Assembly (NCBI GenBank): GCA_905182985.1 | Contig: CAJJDN010000126.1 | Location: forward strand, 189,908-253,907 | From: Paramecium sonneborni | Taxonomy: Eukaryota > Ciliophora > Oligohymenophorea > Peniculida > Parameciidae | DNA: 64,000 nucleotides | Reading direction: 5' to 3' | In this document: piece after piece, positions 1 to 9,808 of the stretch | How positions within the stretch are numbered: the first letter of the stretch is position 1 | How the letters are laid out: each line of letters opens with the position of its first letter | Position numbers and translations under genes: made by a program | The notes under the pieces: model-generated | Databases searched by the model: none | Seen by the model: the letters and a program-made list of their open reading frames with translations, nothing else | What the model was told of the DNA's origin: nothing

Positions 1-383
1 TTCTCAATTCCTAAAGATCCTCTAAAAATACTGAGATATCATTAGGTAATAATTTAGATAAGATTTAAACATTAAATGCTAAGGATATTGTAATTGGGGC
101 TGATTTCAATAAAGAAATGCATTTAATGAAAATTTGTCAATACAAATTTACTCATAGTAAAAATCTTAGTAATCATCCCATTGCTAAACAGTTTGTATCT
201 CTAAAGATTTATATATATAATCTCGATAAATTTATATAGATATTTAGATCATCTGCTTAAGAAAAATCTTTTGAGAAAGAATAGATTCGTGAATTTAATC
301 TTAATTTTGCTAATCTGGTCATACAGTCTTAACACATAAGAAAATAGACCACCGTTTAAGATGTGAATTAAGATAAAAGTTGA
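1..383 (+). CDS. Unidentified protein, partial duplicate copy
   Basis: Redundant copy of the 3' part of the gene ending at 1519. The frame is open from base 3 and stops at TGA 381-383. It starts inside the gene because the window begins within the duplicated segment. Treat it as an assembly duplicate and not as an independent paralogue. Confidence 0.6.
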
Positions 384-436
384 TTTTAGAATTAAATTGT
401 ATAACAAAAAGTATATTTATTAATTAAATAATAAAA

Positions 437-913
437 ATGTAAAATTTAATCAAGGAATCGTAAAGAATATACTAATTATTTATATAAAATGGACCTAAAT
501 ATTTGGATACATTTGATTATTAACCACTTACAAAATACACAATAGAAGCATTATAAACTAAATCTCTTTAAGAATACATAAATAACAATTTAACAATGAA
601 CCAAGAAATTTCAATGTTACCTATATAATTCTAACCTGATAATAGCTTTGCATTTGCTATATTTACACTTGCACCAAAAATCACTATGCCTTTACATGAT
701 CATCCTGATATGTTTGTACTTTCATATGTTTTATATGGAGAAGGTATAAGAGAAGGATGGAATATTAAATAATCTGATTTGAATAAAGTTAATTCATTTA
801 AGAATACTACTGTTAAATAAGATGTTATTGTTGAAGCAGAAGAATTACCATCTCTCAATTTGAAAACTGGTGACATTTGTTACACAACTCCTAATATGTG
901 TAATTTACATAGT
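437..913 (+). CDS. Thiol dioxygenase, truncated duplicate copy
   Basis: Redundant 5' copy of the gene starting at 1573 (437 + 1136 = 1573). It is cut at the single N at 914, just after the codon for the third predicted iron-ligand His. It does not represent a second gene. Confidence 0.7.
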
Positions 914-916
914 NTA

Positions 917-1519
917 AGGTAAACCAGCTAATAAAAATACAGCAATTTGTGCTACTTGCTTTTAAAAATTTCCACTAATTAAGATAAATCCAAATTTCAT
1001 CATAATTTACAGAAAAAGCAAAAGTACTTAAGCAACTATATAGATATATTTAATTAAGAAATGCTTATTTTCTATTGGGTAAAACATGCAAAAGGTACTG
1101 TCTTTATTAGAACTTCCTAAAACTTTATTTCATCATTTCTCAATTCCTAAAGATCCTCTAAAAATACTGAGATATCATTAGGTAATAATTTAGATAAGAT
1201 TTAAACATTAAATGCTAAGGATATTGTAATTGGGGCTGATTTCAATAAAGAAATGCATTTAATGAAAATTTGTCAATACAAATTTACTCATAGTAAAAAT
1301 CTTAGTAATCATCCCATTGCTAAACAGTTTGTATCTCTAAAGATTTATATATATAATCTCGATAAATTTATATAGATATTTAGATCATCTGCTTAAGAAA
1401 AATCTTTTGAGAAAGAATAGATTCGTGAATTTAATCTTAATTTTGCTAATCTGGTCATACAGTCTTAACACATAAGAAAATAGACCACCGTTTAAGATGT
1501 GAATTAAGATAAAAGTTGA
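917..1519 (+). CDS. Unidentified protein, 5'-truncated
   Basis: A TGA-free frame of about 200 codons, rich in TAA/TAG Gln codons, running from just after the N at 914 to TGA 1517-1519. The translated stretch includes FYWVKHAKGTVFIRTSQNF, which looks like a folded domain, followed by a Lys/Gln-rich tail. No family was recognised. The true start lies upstream of the contig edge and is missing. It is followed after 53 bases by the thiol dioxygenase gene on the same strand. Confidence 0.5.
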
Positions 1520-2049
1520 TTTTAGAATTAAATTGTATAACAAAAAGTATATTTATTAATTAAATAATAAAAATGTAAAATTTAATCAAGGAATCGTAAA
1601 GAATATACTAATTATTTATATAAAATGGACCTAAATATTTGGATACATTTGATTATTAACCACTTACAAAATACACAATAGAAGCATTATAAACTAAATC
1701 TCTTTAAGAATACATAAATAACAATTTAACAATGAACCAAGAAATTTCAATGTTACCTATATAATTCTAACCTGATAATAGCTTTGCATTTGCTATATTT
1801 ACACTTGCACCAAAAATCACTATGCCTTTACATGATCATCCTGATATGTTTGTACTTTCATATGTTTTATATGGAGAAGGTATAAGAGAAGGATGGAATA
1901 TTAAATAATCTGATTTGAATAAAGTTAATTCATTTAAGAATACTACTGTTAAATAAGATGTTATTGTTGAAGCAGAAGAATTACCATCTCTCAATTTGAA
2001 AACTGGTGACATTTGTTACACAACTCCTAATATGTGTAATTTACATAGT
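1137..2049. repeat. Assembly-style duplicate, copy B
   Basis: Second copy of bases 1-913. It is the fuller copy, with 222 bases of extra upstream sequence (915-1136) and continuous sequence downstream of 2049, so it should be used for annotation. Confidence 0.9.
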
Positions 2050-2260
2050 TTTATAAATGTAATACTACTCATACTATTTCAAGAATAGCTTCACTAAACC
2101 ATTTGTCTTTCTAGATATTATTGTACCACATTACGATGAAAATACCAATAGAAAAATCACTTATTTTTAACGTGAAAAGGATAATCGATTGAAATTAATT
2201 CAACAAGATGAGTATTACTAATCTTTATGCTTTTTAGATTGTGATTTATTGATCTTACAT
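1573..2260 (+). CDS. Cysteamine/cysteine (thiol) dioxygenase, ADO/PCO family
   Basis: The predicted enzyme oxidises an N-terminal Cys or cysteamine thiol to a sulfinic acid with O2. In animals and plants this family feeds oxygen-dependent N-degron turnover. The family motif is visible as ITMPLHDHPDMFVLSYVLYG, giving two of the three Fe-ligand histidines; the third is in NLHS near codon 158. Further on, FLDIIVPHYDENTNRKITYF matches the conserved block before the C-terminus. The frame must change by one base at about 2049-2054, where a TTTT run follows CATAG; one T fewer restores it. This is exactly where the duplicate copy ends, so base-calling error is likely. The 3' end is unresolved: no in-frame TGA occurs before the convergent gene, so the end given is approximate. 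Confidence 0.75.
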
Positions 2261-2369
2261 TTTATTTTATGTTAAATTATAAAACAATCATTCTATTAAT
2301 ATCAATCATTCTATTAATATCATTCATTATAATAATATACTCAATTATAAATGTAGATATAATTATATT

Positions 2370-2867
2370 TCATTATGCTTATGGTATCAATTCTTCTAAT
2401 CTTTATAGTTTAGAACTAAATGGATTTGGTATTTTAAGGGGTTATAATTATTAAAATTATAGATTTCTCTCAGGATTTCCTTTAATTTAATCAGACAATA
2501 ATTGATTTTGACTTTATTGGTATTAAGAATATTAGTTGAAAATATCACTATGGTATTAAACAATAATTTGATTTAAATTCAAATAAGGAGGTTATACATC
2601 CTTATTCATTTGTATTAATTTTAAATTACTTGAACTCTGTTCTAATTTCTTAAACTATTATGAAAGCATATTCATCATCTTATTTGGGAATTATTTAATA
2701 AGTTCTTCTTTGCTAATTTTATTAATGTCATTATGTGATTGTTGACTTTAAAGTGATTTATCTGTTTCTTTCTTTAAATTGCCACTTTAAAATCTATCTT
2801 GTCTTTCTGAATTAGAGTGTAGTTCTTTTTAAGACTTTATTTTTTTCTTTGATTTTTAATTATTCAT
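2370..2867 (-). CDS. Hypothetical Gln/Asn-rich protein
   Basis: A continuous minus-strand frame from ATG 2867 to TGA 2370-2372 gives 165 residues with no intron. It begins MNNQKSKKKIKSQKEL and is rich in Gln, Asn, Ser and Lys, with a short helical stretch EELIKQFPNKMMNMLSQQF. No domain was recognised and it is probably largely disordered. It converges on the thiol dioxygenase gene, whose 3' end probably lies just beyond this stop. Confidence 0.5.
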
Positions 2868-3358
2868 ATTAAAAATAATATTACAATTAATTATTTATTT
2901 TACTTAATTGAATTAATTTTCATACAAAATTCATTCATATAGTTTATTGATTTAATCAACTATCTATTCCTTAAATTTTATAAAGATACTTTTGTTTACT
3001 AAATTTTTCAGTCTCATTTAAAAAAATTTATTAGTTCTTATGATTAAATATTAATTCATCTGATTAAGAATTAAAAAGTGCTAAAAGTAAGTTCCTCTTA
3101 TATATCAATATCTTAATTATCCGATTAAACTTCCATTTAGCATAGTTGAAAATTATCAGTTTTTCTAACTTTATCAGGTAGATTTAAAAAATTTTCCTTC
3201 TCTTCATTATTCAAAATGATAATACCTAATATTTATATATTAGGATATAAGAATAATGAAGTATAAAAGAGTATGTAAATTTTAGTAATGATATTATAAT
3301 TAATGAATTTAGTTTCATAAATTAAGTTTTCGTATAATTAATTACATTATCGTTAAAA
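2868..3358. other. Intergenic, AT-rich
   Basis: Spacer between two divergently oriented genes (minus start at 2867, plus start at 3359). It holds only AT-rich sequence with short homopolymers. I see no coding frame or structured motif. It presumably contains both promoters. Confidence 0.5.
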
Positions 3359-4366
3359 ATGGAGACCGAATAAATGTGTAAGAATCATCCAAAGTAATAA
3401 CTTAGTTGGATTTGTTTAGAGAGAGATTGTTAATAAAGAGTAATGTGTTCAACTTGTGCAGTAAAATTACATGATAGAAACCATAAATTAGAAGAATTAT
3501 ATAATATTTATGAGAATGGATGTTTAGCTACTTATTTTAGTAATAAAAAGAATTCATCTGCAGGTTTATTAGAATTAGTAAATGGAGAATAAGTTAATAT
3601 TTTTGAAAATGAATAATATGATGATTATTTATAGGAAGGTATAGAAAGATGTTTAAGGAATGTTTCAAAAAAGATAGAAGAAACAAAGGGTTAATTAATT
3701 GAATAACATGAGAAATTGAGAGAAGGTAAGGAGAATGAAAGAATGAATTTCTTAGATTAATTAAGCGAAATTGATGAAAGATTGAAGTAATCTTAAAATT
3801 TGGATATGGATATTGAAAATGCATTTAAATAGATAGAACAATATGCATCGAAGAGATAGTTAGAGATGACAAATAATAAGGAAAGTGTAATACTTTTAAG
3901 AAAAATTCGTTTACTAGAATTAATGAAGGATAATTTCTTAAAAATGATAAAGTGTTATTTTCATAATTAATTTACAGCAGAATTTTGTCATTTGTTTGAT
4001 ATGTAAATGGAAACTTTGAATGCTAGAGAAGTGGATGATGTATAAGGATTTTTAGAGTATGTAGATTGTAAATGGAAATAAGATTATTTAAATATTTAAT
4101 TATCAATAGAAAAATTTGTAGGTAGGTTGAATGAAGGCTTAAAGTATTGTATAGGGATGCCACTTGAAAATCCAAAGAAACAGTAATTAATAAGATCACC
4201 AATGAGATAATTTCCAATAAATATTCAACAAACTGCAGCATATAGTTAATTTACTTCTCCAAAATAATTAGAATTCACTAAATCCTCGGTTATATATGAA
4301 GAACCAAGTTAAAGAAAGAATATCAAAATAGAACCCGTTAGTTAGAGTCTTTAATAGTACTAGTGA
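3359..4366 (+). CDS. B-box-like zinc-finger, coiled-coil protein
   Basis: Single-exon frame of 335 residues from ATG 3359 to TGA 4364-4366. The N-terminus METEQMCKNHPKQQLSWICL continues to CSTCAVKLHDRNHKLEEL. It carries the spaced Cys/His set (C..H..C..C..C..C..H..H) of a B-box-type zinc-binding fold, known from TRIM-like proteins as a protein-interaction module. Residues about 75-200 are charged and heptad-like, suggesting a coiled coil. The C-terminus is Gln/Ser/Pro-rich. There is no RING domain ahead of the B-box, so ligase activity should not be assumed. The next gene starts 22 bases downstream on the same strand. Confidence 0.7.
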
Positions 4367-4387
4367 TATATAGTCATATATCTAATA

Positions 4388-5338
4388 ATGAGTATATAAA
4401 ATATTAAAGTACTATTTGTTGCACAACCATGTAAAGAAATGTAGAGATGTAGATCATAAAATACTAGTATCTTTAAAGACTAATAAATGAATGCGATCAT
4501 ATAAGGTCCTCGTTATGATGAAAAAGGTGATATCATAAAGAGATCTATTGTTGGAACTGTTGATTAATTGAAAAGAGAAGGCAAAGTCTCATTGGATAAT
4601 AGAATAACAGATGAAGATTCTTCTATGTTAAGATCTTTTGTTATTAATCATCAATGCAACAAGAAACAAATCGTAAACAATAATAAAAGAGAACTTACTC
4701 AATTAAACAAGATTTCAAAAGAGGATATAAGATTACATATTGATCAAGTTTAAAACAATATTAAACTTTCTGAAATCTCACTCAGATCTAAAGAAGACTC
4801 TTTGCCTATTATTGAGAGAAACTTAATTACTAGATAGAGAAGAAACTTAGAATCATCTCAAAAATAATAAGATTAATGCAATCAATTATAATTACAATTA
4901 GCTAATAGATGTCAAAGATTTCATAATAATACTCTTATCAGTCAAAGTTAAGGTTATCGAGAAAAAAAATAATTGTTAGATACTCTCAATACTTTAGAAA
5001 AAGAATCTAATGTTAAAGAATGGTATCAAAAATTGAGAAATCATCATTTAACAAATCAACCTACTATCGAAATTATTAAAAATCCAACTAATGTTACAAT
5101 AGTTAGTGATAAATTCAAAAATATGATCAATCAAAGATTAAATTAAAAATATTATAATGCTGATTATCTTATTGCCAATGGAAATAGTAAATTAAAACTA
5201 GAATCCAAAGAAGCTAGAGATCTTATGATTCTACCTTAAGAACTTTCATAACTACAATAGCAAGATTTTAATTACTCCAATTATAATAAAAAAGATATCA
5301 GTCATCGATCATCCTATAGAATTGTTTAATTATAGTGA
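4388..5338 (+). CDS. Hypothetical protein, tandem paralogue A
   Basis: Single-exon frame of 316 residues ending at TGA 5336-5338. It shares collinear blocks with the next gene: GPRYDEKGDIIKRSIVG here against GPKYDNNNKIIARSVVG there, and EWYQKLRNHH against NWYQQLRESS. Otherwise the protein is Gln/Asn/Lys-rich and probably coiled-coil. No known family was recognised. The shared motifs, near-equal lengths (316 and 317) and same order point to an old tandem duplication that has diverged strongly. Confidence 0.65.
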
Positions 5339-5356
5339 AATAAATTTTATATATTA

Positions 5357-6341
5357 ATGCAAGATAATCTCTAATAAACAAAAACCTTGTTCTTAATGCA
5401 AAAGATTATGAGTTATAAACAAAAACCTTAACCTATCAATAATATTTTTGAAGAACACAATCCCTACTATGGGCCTAAATATGATAACAATAATAAAATA
5501 ATCGCTCGAAGTGTTGTAGGTAAACCAGATATTATTGAAAGGATAAAAAAGAGAATAGAAGAATCAAAATTATCTAATTCTCCAAAAATGAAAAACTCAG
5601 TTGTTTATTAAAAAATGAAACAATCTTATTCGAATCTTTCTAATATGAAGAAATCTCAATCATCAAATAAGATTCCTCTTTTTCATGATCCTATTCATTC
5701 GAATATTCTTTCTCGACAAGTTTCTCACAATAAATCTACAATGGGAGCTTTAATAAATCATCATGCAAATGTTAATATAGAATAATACTTATAAGAAACA
5801 AAGAAAAGAATATAAAAAAATGAAATGGAAGTGATGAAGCAGGAGAAGTAATTAAATATCTTTGAAAGAAATGCTAATACTAGATAATAAAGAGTAATAA
5901 CATCATTTTAAGAACGTGAGTAATCTTGGGAGTTAGTGAATATGACAATTCAGAGTAAATGTCAGACAAGAAGTAGGGAGAAGTTAACTTTATTGCAAAA
6001 GAGTTAAGGTAATGAGATGGAGAAATATTAGATAAACAGCATATCGCTTAAAGAAAGAAGTTCTTAATGAATTACCAGGTGAACCGAAGAATTGGTATTA
6101 ATAGCTAAGAGAATCAAGTTACACTGTGGAGAAGGAAGAAGATTCTTCAATGAATCGTTAGAGATTGAACTTAAATTCGAAAACTTTATTAGTAAAGCAA
6201 GCTGATTTGGAGAGTAGCCTAAGAGTTAGAGGAGAAAGCAAATTGAAAAAGGAATTTGAGAATCCCAAATTTTCTTTGATTACTATGATTGGGCAGGAGA
6301 AAATTGAAGAGAGTGAAATGGAGAGAAAACGAAAATATTGA
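5357..6341 (+). CDS. Hypothetical protein, tandem paralogue B
   Basis: Two exons; removing a 31-base intron at 6009-6039 (GTAATG...ACAG) gives 317 residues and aligns the sequence after the splice with paralogue A (SQAYRLKK here against SQGYREKK there). Without splicing, the frame stops at a TGA soon after. Shared blocks are listed under paralogue A; the middle is richer in Lys/Ser and contains a long charged helix. The intron interrupts a region that is uninterrupted in paralogue A, so one copy has gained or lost it. Function unknown. A protein kinase gene follows 73 bases downstream. Confidence 0.65.
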
Positions 6342-6414
6342 ATAATACTTTTTATTTTGCAGAAAGATGTTATATAGATTTATGTATGTATAAGAATGTT
6401 ATATTAATTAAATA

Positions 6415-7602
6415 ATGGGTAATTGTAATATAGGTGATAAGAAGGATTTTGGAGAGTCGTTAAGTAATTGAATAAATATAGAAGTTCTGTCGGTGCACAA
6501 TTTTGAATTTATTGAAGTATTAGGAAAGGGAGGCTTTGGTAAGGTTTGGAAGGTGAAGAGAAGAAAAAACAAAAGTTATTTTGCATTAAAAGTGATGTCA
6601 AAAGCAAAGTAATGAATATGGATGTATAGTGAGAATAATATCAAAAAAGAGTGTATAATCAGTGATGAATGAGAGAACTTTATTGAGTTAGTTAAGACAT
6701 CCATCTTTAATAAATATGATAGCAGCCTTTTAGGATAGAGAAAACTTATATTTAGTGATGGATTTATTAAGTGGAGGAGATCTTCGTTATCATATAGGAA
6801 AAAATAAGAAATTTAGTGAAGAAGAAACAAGTAATAATAATAAAAGTGATAAGATATAGAGTTTTTTAGTGCATGTATAATGATAGCATTAGAATATTTA
6901 CATTCTTAAGGAATAATTCATAGAGATTTGAAACCTGAGAATTTAGTATTTAATACTGAGGGATATTTAAGATTAACAGATATGGGAATAGCTAGAATTT
7001 GGAGACCTGATAATTCATAAGATACAAGTGGAACTCCTGGATATATGGCACCAGAAGTATTATGTAGATAAAATCATGGGATTGCTGTTGATTATTTTGC
7101 ATTAGGTGTTATAGTATATGAATGTATGTTGGGTAGAAGACCATACATAGGAAAATCTAGATAAGAAATAAGAGATAATGTATTAGCTAAATAAGTATAA
7201 ATAAAGAGAACTGAGATTCCTGTTTCATGGTCTTTAGAAGCTGCAGATTTTGCTAATTAAGTATAAAATAATAATTTAATTGTAAGTTGATTTAAAGAAA
7301 ACCAGCTTAAAGATTAGGATCTGATAATCCTGATGCTGTTAAAAATCATCCTTGGTTTAAAGGCTTTGATTGGAACAAATTACTTAAAAAAGAATTAAAT
7401 CCTCCATATATTCCTCGTAATCCTAACAATTCAGGAGGTTCTACTTAAGATACAGAATAGGACACTAATGAAAATAATATTATGTTGAGAAGAAATTCTA
7501 TCTAAGGTATATAATATTTATTAATACTATTTATTAGCTTAATTCGATGGATACAATTATGATCCTAATGAAGCTATGATAGCTGAACCATCTAAATTAT
7601 GA
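6415..7602 (+). CDS. Myristoylated AGC-like Ser/Thr protein kinase
   Basis: Six exons; introns at 6464-6481 (18 nt), 6609-6633, 6831-6859, 7261-7286 and 7507-7537 give exactly 352 residues. It starts [12 protein letters not shown], a good N-myristoylation signal with an adjacent Cys for possible palmitoylation, so membrane attachment is likely. Kinase landmarks in order: glycine loop [14 protein letters not shown] lysine, [19 protein letters not shown], then DMG in place of [13 protein letters not shown], and GKSRQEIRDN. The GGDLRYH and GKSRQEIRD elements resemble the STK32/YANK branch of AGC kinases. The C-terminus after HPWFKGFDW is Asn-rich. DMG keeps the Mg-binding Asp, so activity is still plausible. 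Confidence 0.85.
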
Positions 7603-7854
7603 TTAACTTTTTATTTTAGTAATTATATAATCACTTATAAATTATTATTATTGCAAGACTTAATAATTAATTACTATAATACTATAATATTCTTCTCTAT
7701 TTTCTAATATAGAATCTAACTATATATTAATTATTTGTTTATTTTTATAATTTTATTAGATACTATTTCTTTATCATTTGATGATACTCTAGATGATGAA
7801 TTCATTAATTTAACGACTTTATTATTAATTAAGTTAGAAATAAAAAAAGAATAC

Positions 7855-8613
7855 TCATACTTAATTAATTTTACCTTCTTAAAAACATCTCTTTACAAAT
7901 CTAAGTGCTTCTTCTTAATTATAATTCCGTCTAACTACTCTTTCGAATAAATCTTAAACTAAAATTTACTAAGCTGGATCATTCTTCCCTAATTTAAGTT
8001 TCAACTCCAAACATTTCGAATAAAATGTTCTTTTAAATTCAGATACCTTTCTTATGTCATTCTCTGATTTAAATTATCTATAAATATATCCTTTCTCACT
8101 CTATTCTTCATTCTATGACTCAGTCTTTATTCTAGTATCAACTGCTTAAGGATATGAATTCTAAGAAACTAACCTTTTTTGATTCTATAACTACAATTTT
8201 TCTTTCACCAATGAAAACAATCTACTTAATAACATCATAATAGTCATGGATGTTTAAGGATATGCTATCAGTACATTTATTTCACTTTCAATATCTTTAA
8301 GTTTCTTAACACTCTATGCGTTATAGCATCGAATAGCATCTATTTAAGAACTCAATTCTTGTATTCTTATTAGAAACTTAAATTTCTCACTGCTTTCATC
8401 TTATTTCTCTGCCCCTTTTATTGCTATTGTCTTTATATGTAGCAATTGAGATGAGATTTAATCAATTTAACTATTGATTTTTCTATTATTTTCCATGCAA
8501 CTTCGACAATGAAGATCAATTTAAGCTATTGGAATGAAATTTAAGCATTAAACACAAAATCCCATTTATTCGGAAGGCTATTATCTTCTTTTTATTTTTT
8601 AAGAAGTGCTCAT
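7855..8613 (-). CDS. CxxC/HCxxC zinc-finger coiled-coil protein
   Basis: Single-exon minus-strand frame of 252 residues, ATG at 8613 and TGA at 7855-7857. Near residue 20 a compact motif CVQCLNFIPIAQIDLHCRSC gives CxxC and HCxxC knuckles expected to bind one Zn. The rest is mostly helical and charged (for example KLKDIESEINVLI and AQQILVQDLFERVVRR). No named family was recognised. It converges with the kinase gene across about 250 bases of AT-rich spacer. Protein interaction is a reasonable guess from the zinc knuckle and helices, but nothing shows a specific role. Confidence 0.7.
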
Positions 8614-8720
8614 TCGAATGAAGATTTAATTAAATGATTTATTAATAATTTAAGTAATACAGAGATAAATTAACTCAAATAATGTATTTGTAATAAAAAT
8701 GCATAATTAGACATTCATTC

Positions 8721-9218
8721 TCACCTTATTACTTTTTATGTACCCTTTATGTTTATAAAATTATTTAGTTTTGCTTTTGGCTTATCCAAATATATGCTTC
8801 TTATCTCTAATGCTTTTTTAGTCAATTTCATCTTAGGTTTAATACTTCTAGAAGGTAATACAAAACATGATGGTTATGGCTTCTTTTTAGATGAAGGTGA
8901 ATATGATAAATTAAGTGAATGTGATTCTGCACTATTAATAATTAGTTCATCTGAATTCTTTAATGGCACATATGCATAATTTACATTATTCTCTTTATTC
9001 TAATTTATGCTTCTATTCTTTATTGGTGAATGTATTTGAGTCTAATACAAATTAATATTCCCTTTTGGTTATTATGCATGTTTTGTCACAATAAAACTAA
9101 CATTCTCCTTTCTTGACTTTTATGATCTTATTCTTAAGTTACTCTGATTCTGTTATTTTACTCTAACATCATTTGCTATATAACTAATATTTTATAGTAA
9201 CTTTTATCTTGTATTCAT
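8721..9218 (-). CDS. Hypothetical basic protein
   Basis: Two exons; splicing an 18-base intron (GTTACT...TTAG, about 9183-9200) gives 159 residues, ATG 9218 to TGA 8721-8723. The product is Lys/Ser/Asn-rich with short motifs such as SYSPSSKKKPQPSC and KPKMKLTKKALEIRS, and looks mostly disordered with a basic C-terminus. A plus-strand frame also lies here, but its codon content and hydrophobicity fit an antisense shadow. Function unknown. The next minus-strand gene starts at 8613. Confidence 0.6.
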
Positions 9219-9808
9219 TTTTTGAATTTAATTAAATTCAACAACTAAATTTTCTACTTATTCACTTAAATATTCAAACAATCACAACCCTAATATCATA
9301 CATGAAAATCTTAAATCAAATAAGAATTGAGCATTTTAATGCAAACCAAATATGCCAAAAACTATTACCAACAATATAATAAAACCATTCAAATATATAT
9401 TCTTATTATATTATAATTCAATGTAATTTCTATCGATTATAAAGAAGCTAAAAATATTTATATTCAATACAAAAATGTATATTTTTTTAATCAAAATCTA
9501 TAAAGAAAAGCATCCAGAATTAAAACTATAATTAACAATTCAAACTTATTTGTTAAAATCATATATTTTTTCCATACAATATTTTAATTATTTATCGAAA
9601 TTATTTTTCACTTACTAAATTTGTTCTATTAGAATTCACTCTTCTTTAGGATGATTTCCTTTAATTTTTTCTAATTTTCAAATAGAAAGATTAGTATCTT
9701 TTTAATGAATTATTTAAGTTATTAACAATTTTTTAAATTCTATATCTATTAAATTCTTAAAGAATTTATAATATAAAAACTAAACAATGTGGATTATAAA
9801 TAATTGAA
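9219..9808. other. Intergenic, AT-rich
   Basis: About 590 bases between the 3' end of the ABC transporter and the start of the small basic protein, both on the minus strand. I see only AT-rich sequence with homopolymer runs and no convincing frame on either strand. Confidence 0.5.

Larger units (their letters stand above)
1..913. repeat. Assembly-style duplicate, copy A
   Basis: Bases 1-913 are repeated as 1137-2049 (offset 1136); every place I compared matched. Copy A ends immediately before a single N at 914, and the sequence after the N starts 222 bases upstream of the second copy. This is what two overlapping contigs joined with one N would give. A real tandem duplication would not be expected to break exactly at an ambiguous base. 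Genes inside it are therefore counted twice. Confidence 0.9.

Noticed and set aside
2269..2454. Plus-strand 61-codon hydrophobic frame
   Set aside because: Overlaps the minus-strand hypothetical gene (2370-2867) and the unresolved 3' end of the thiol dioxygenase; no independent support.
8749..9039. Plus-strand frame of 96 codons, hydrophobic start
   Set aside because: The minus strand over the same bases gives a 159-residue spliced gene with normal composition; the plus frame is its antisense shadow.
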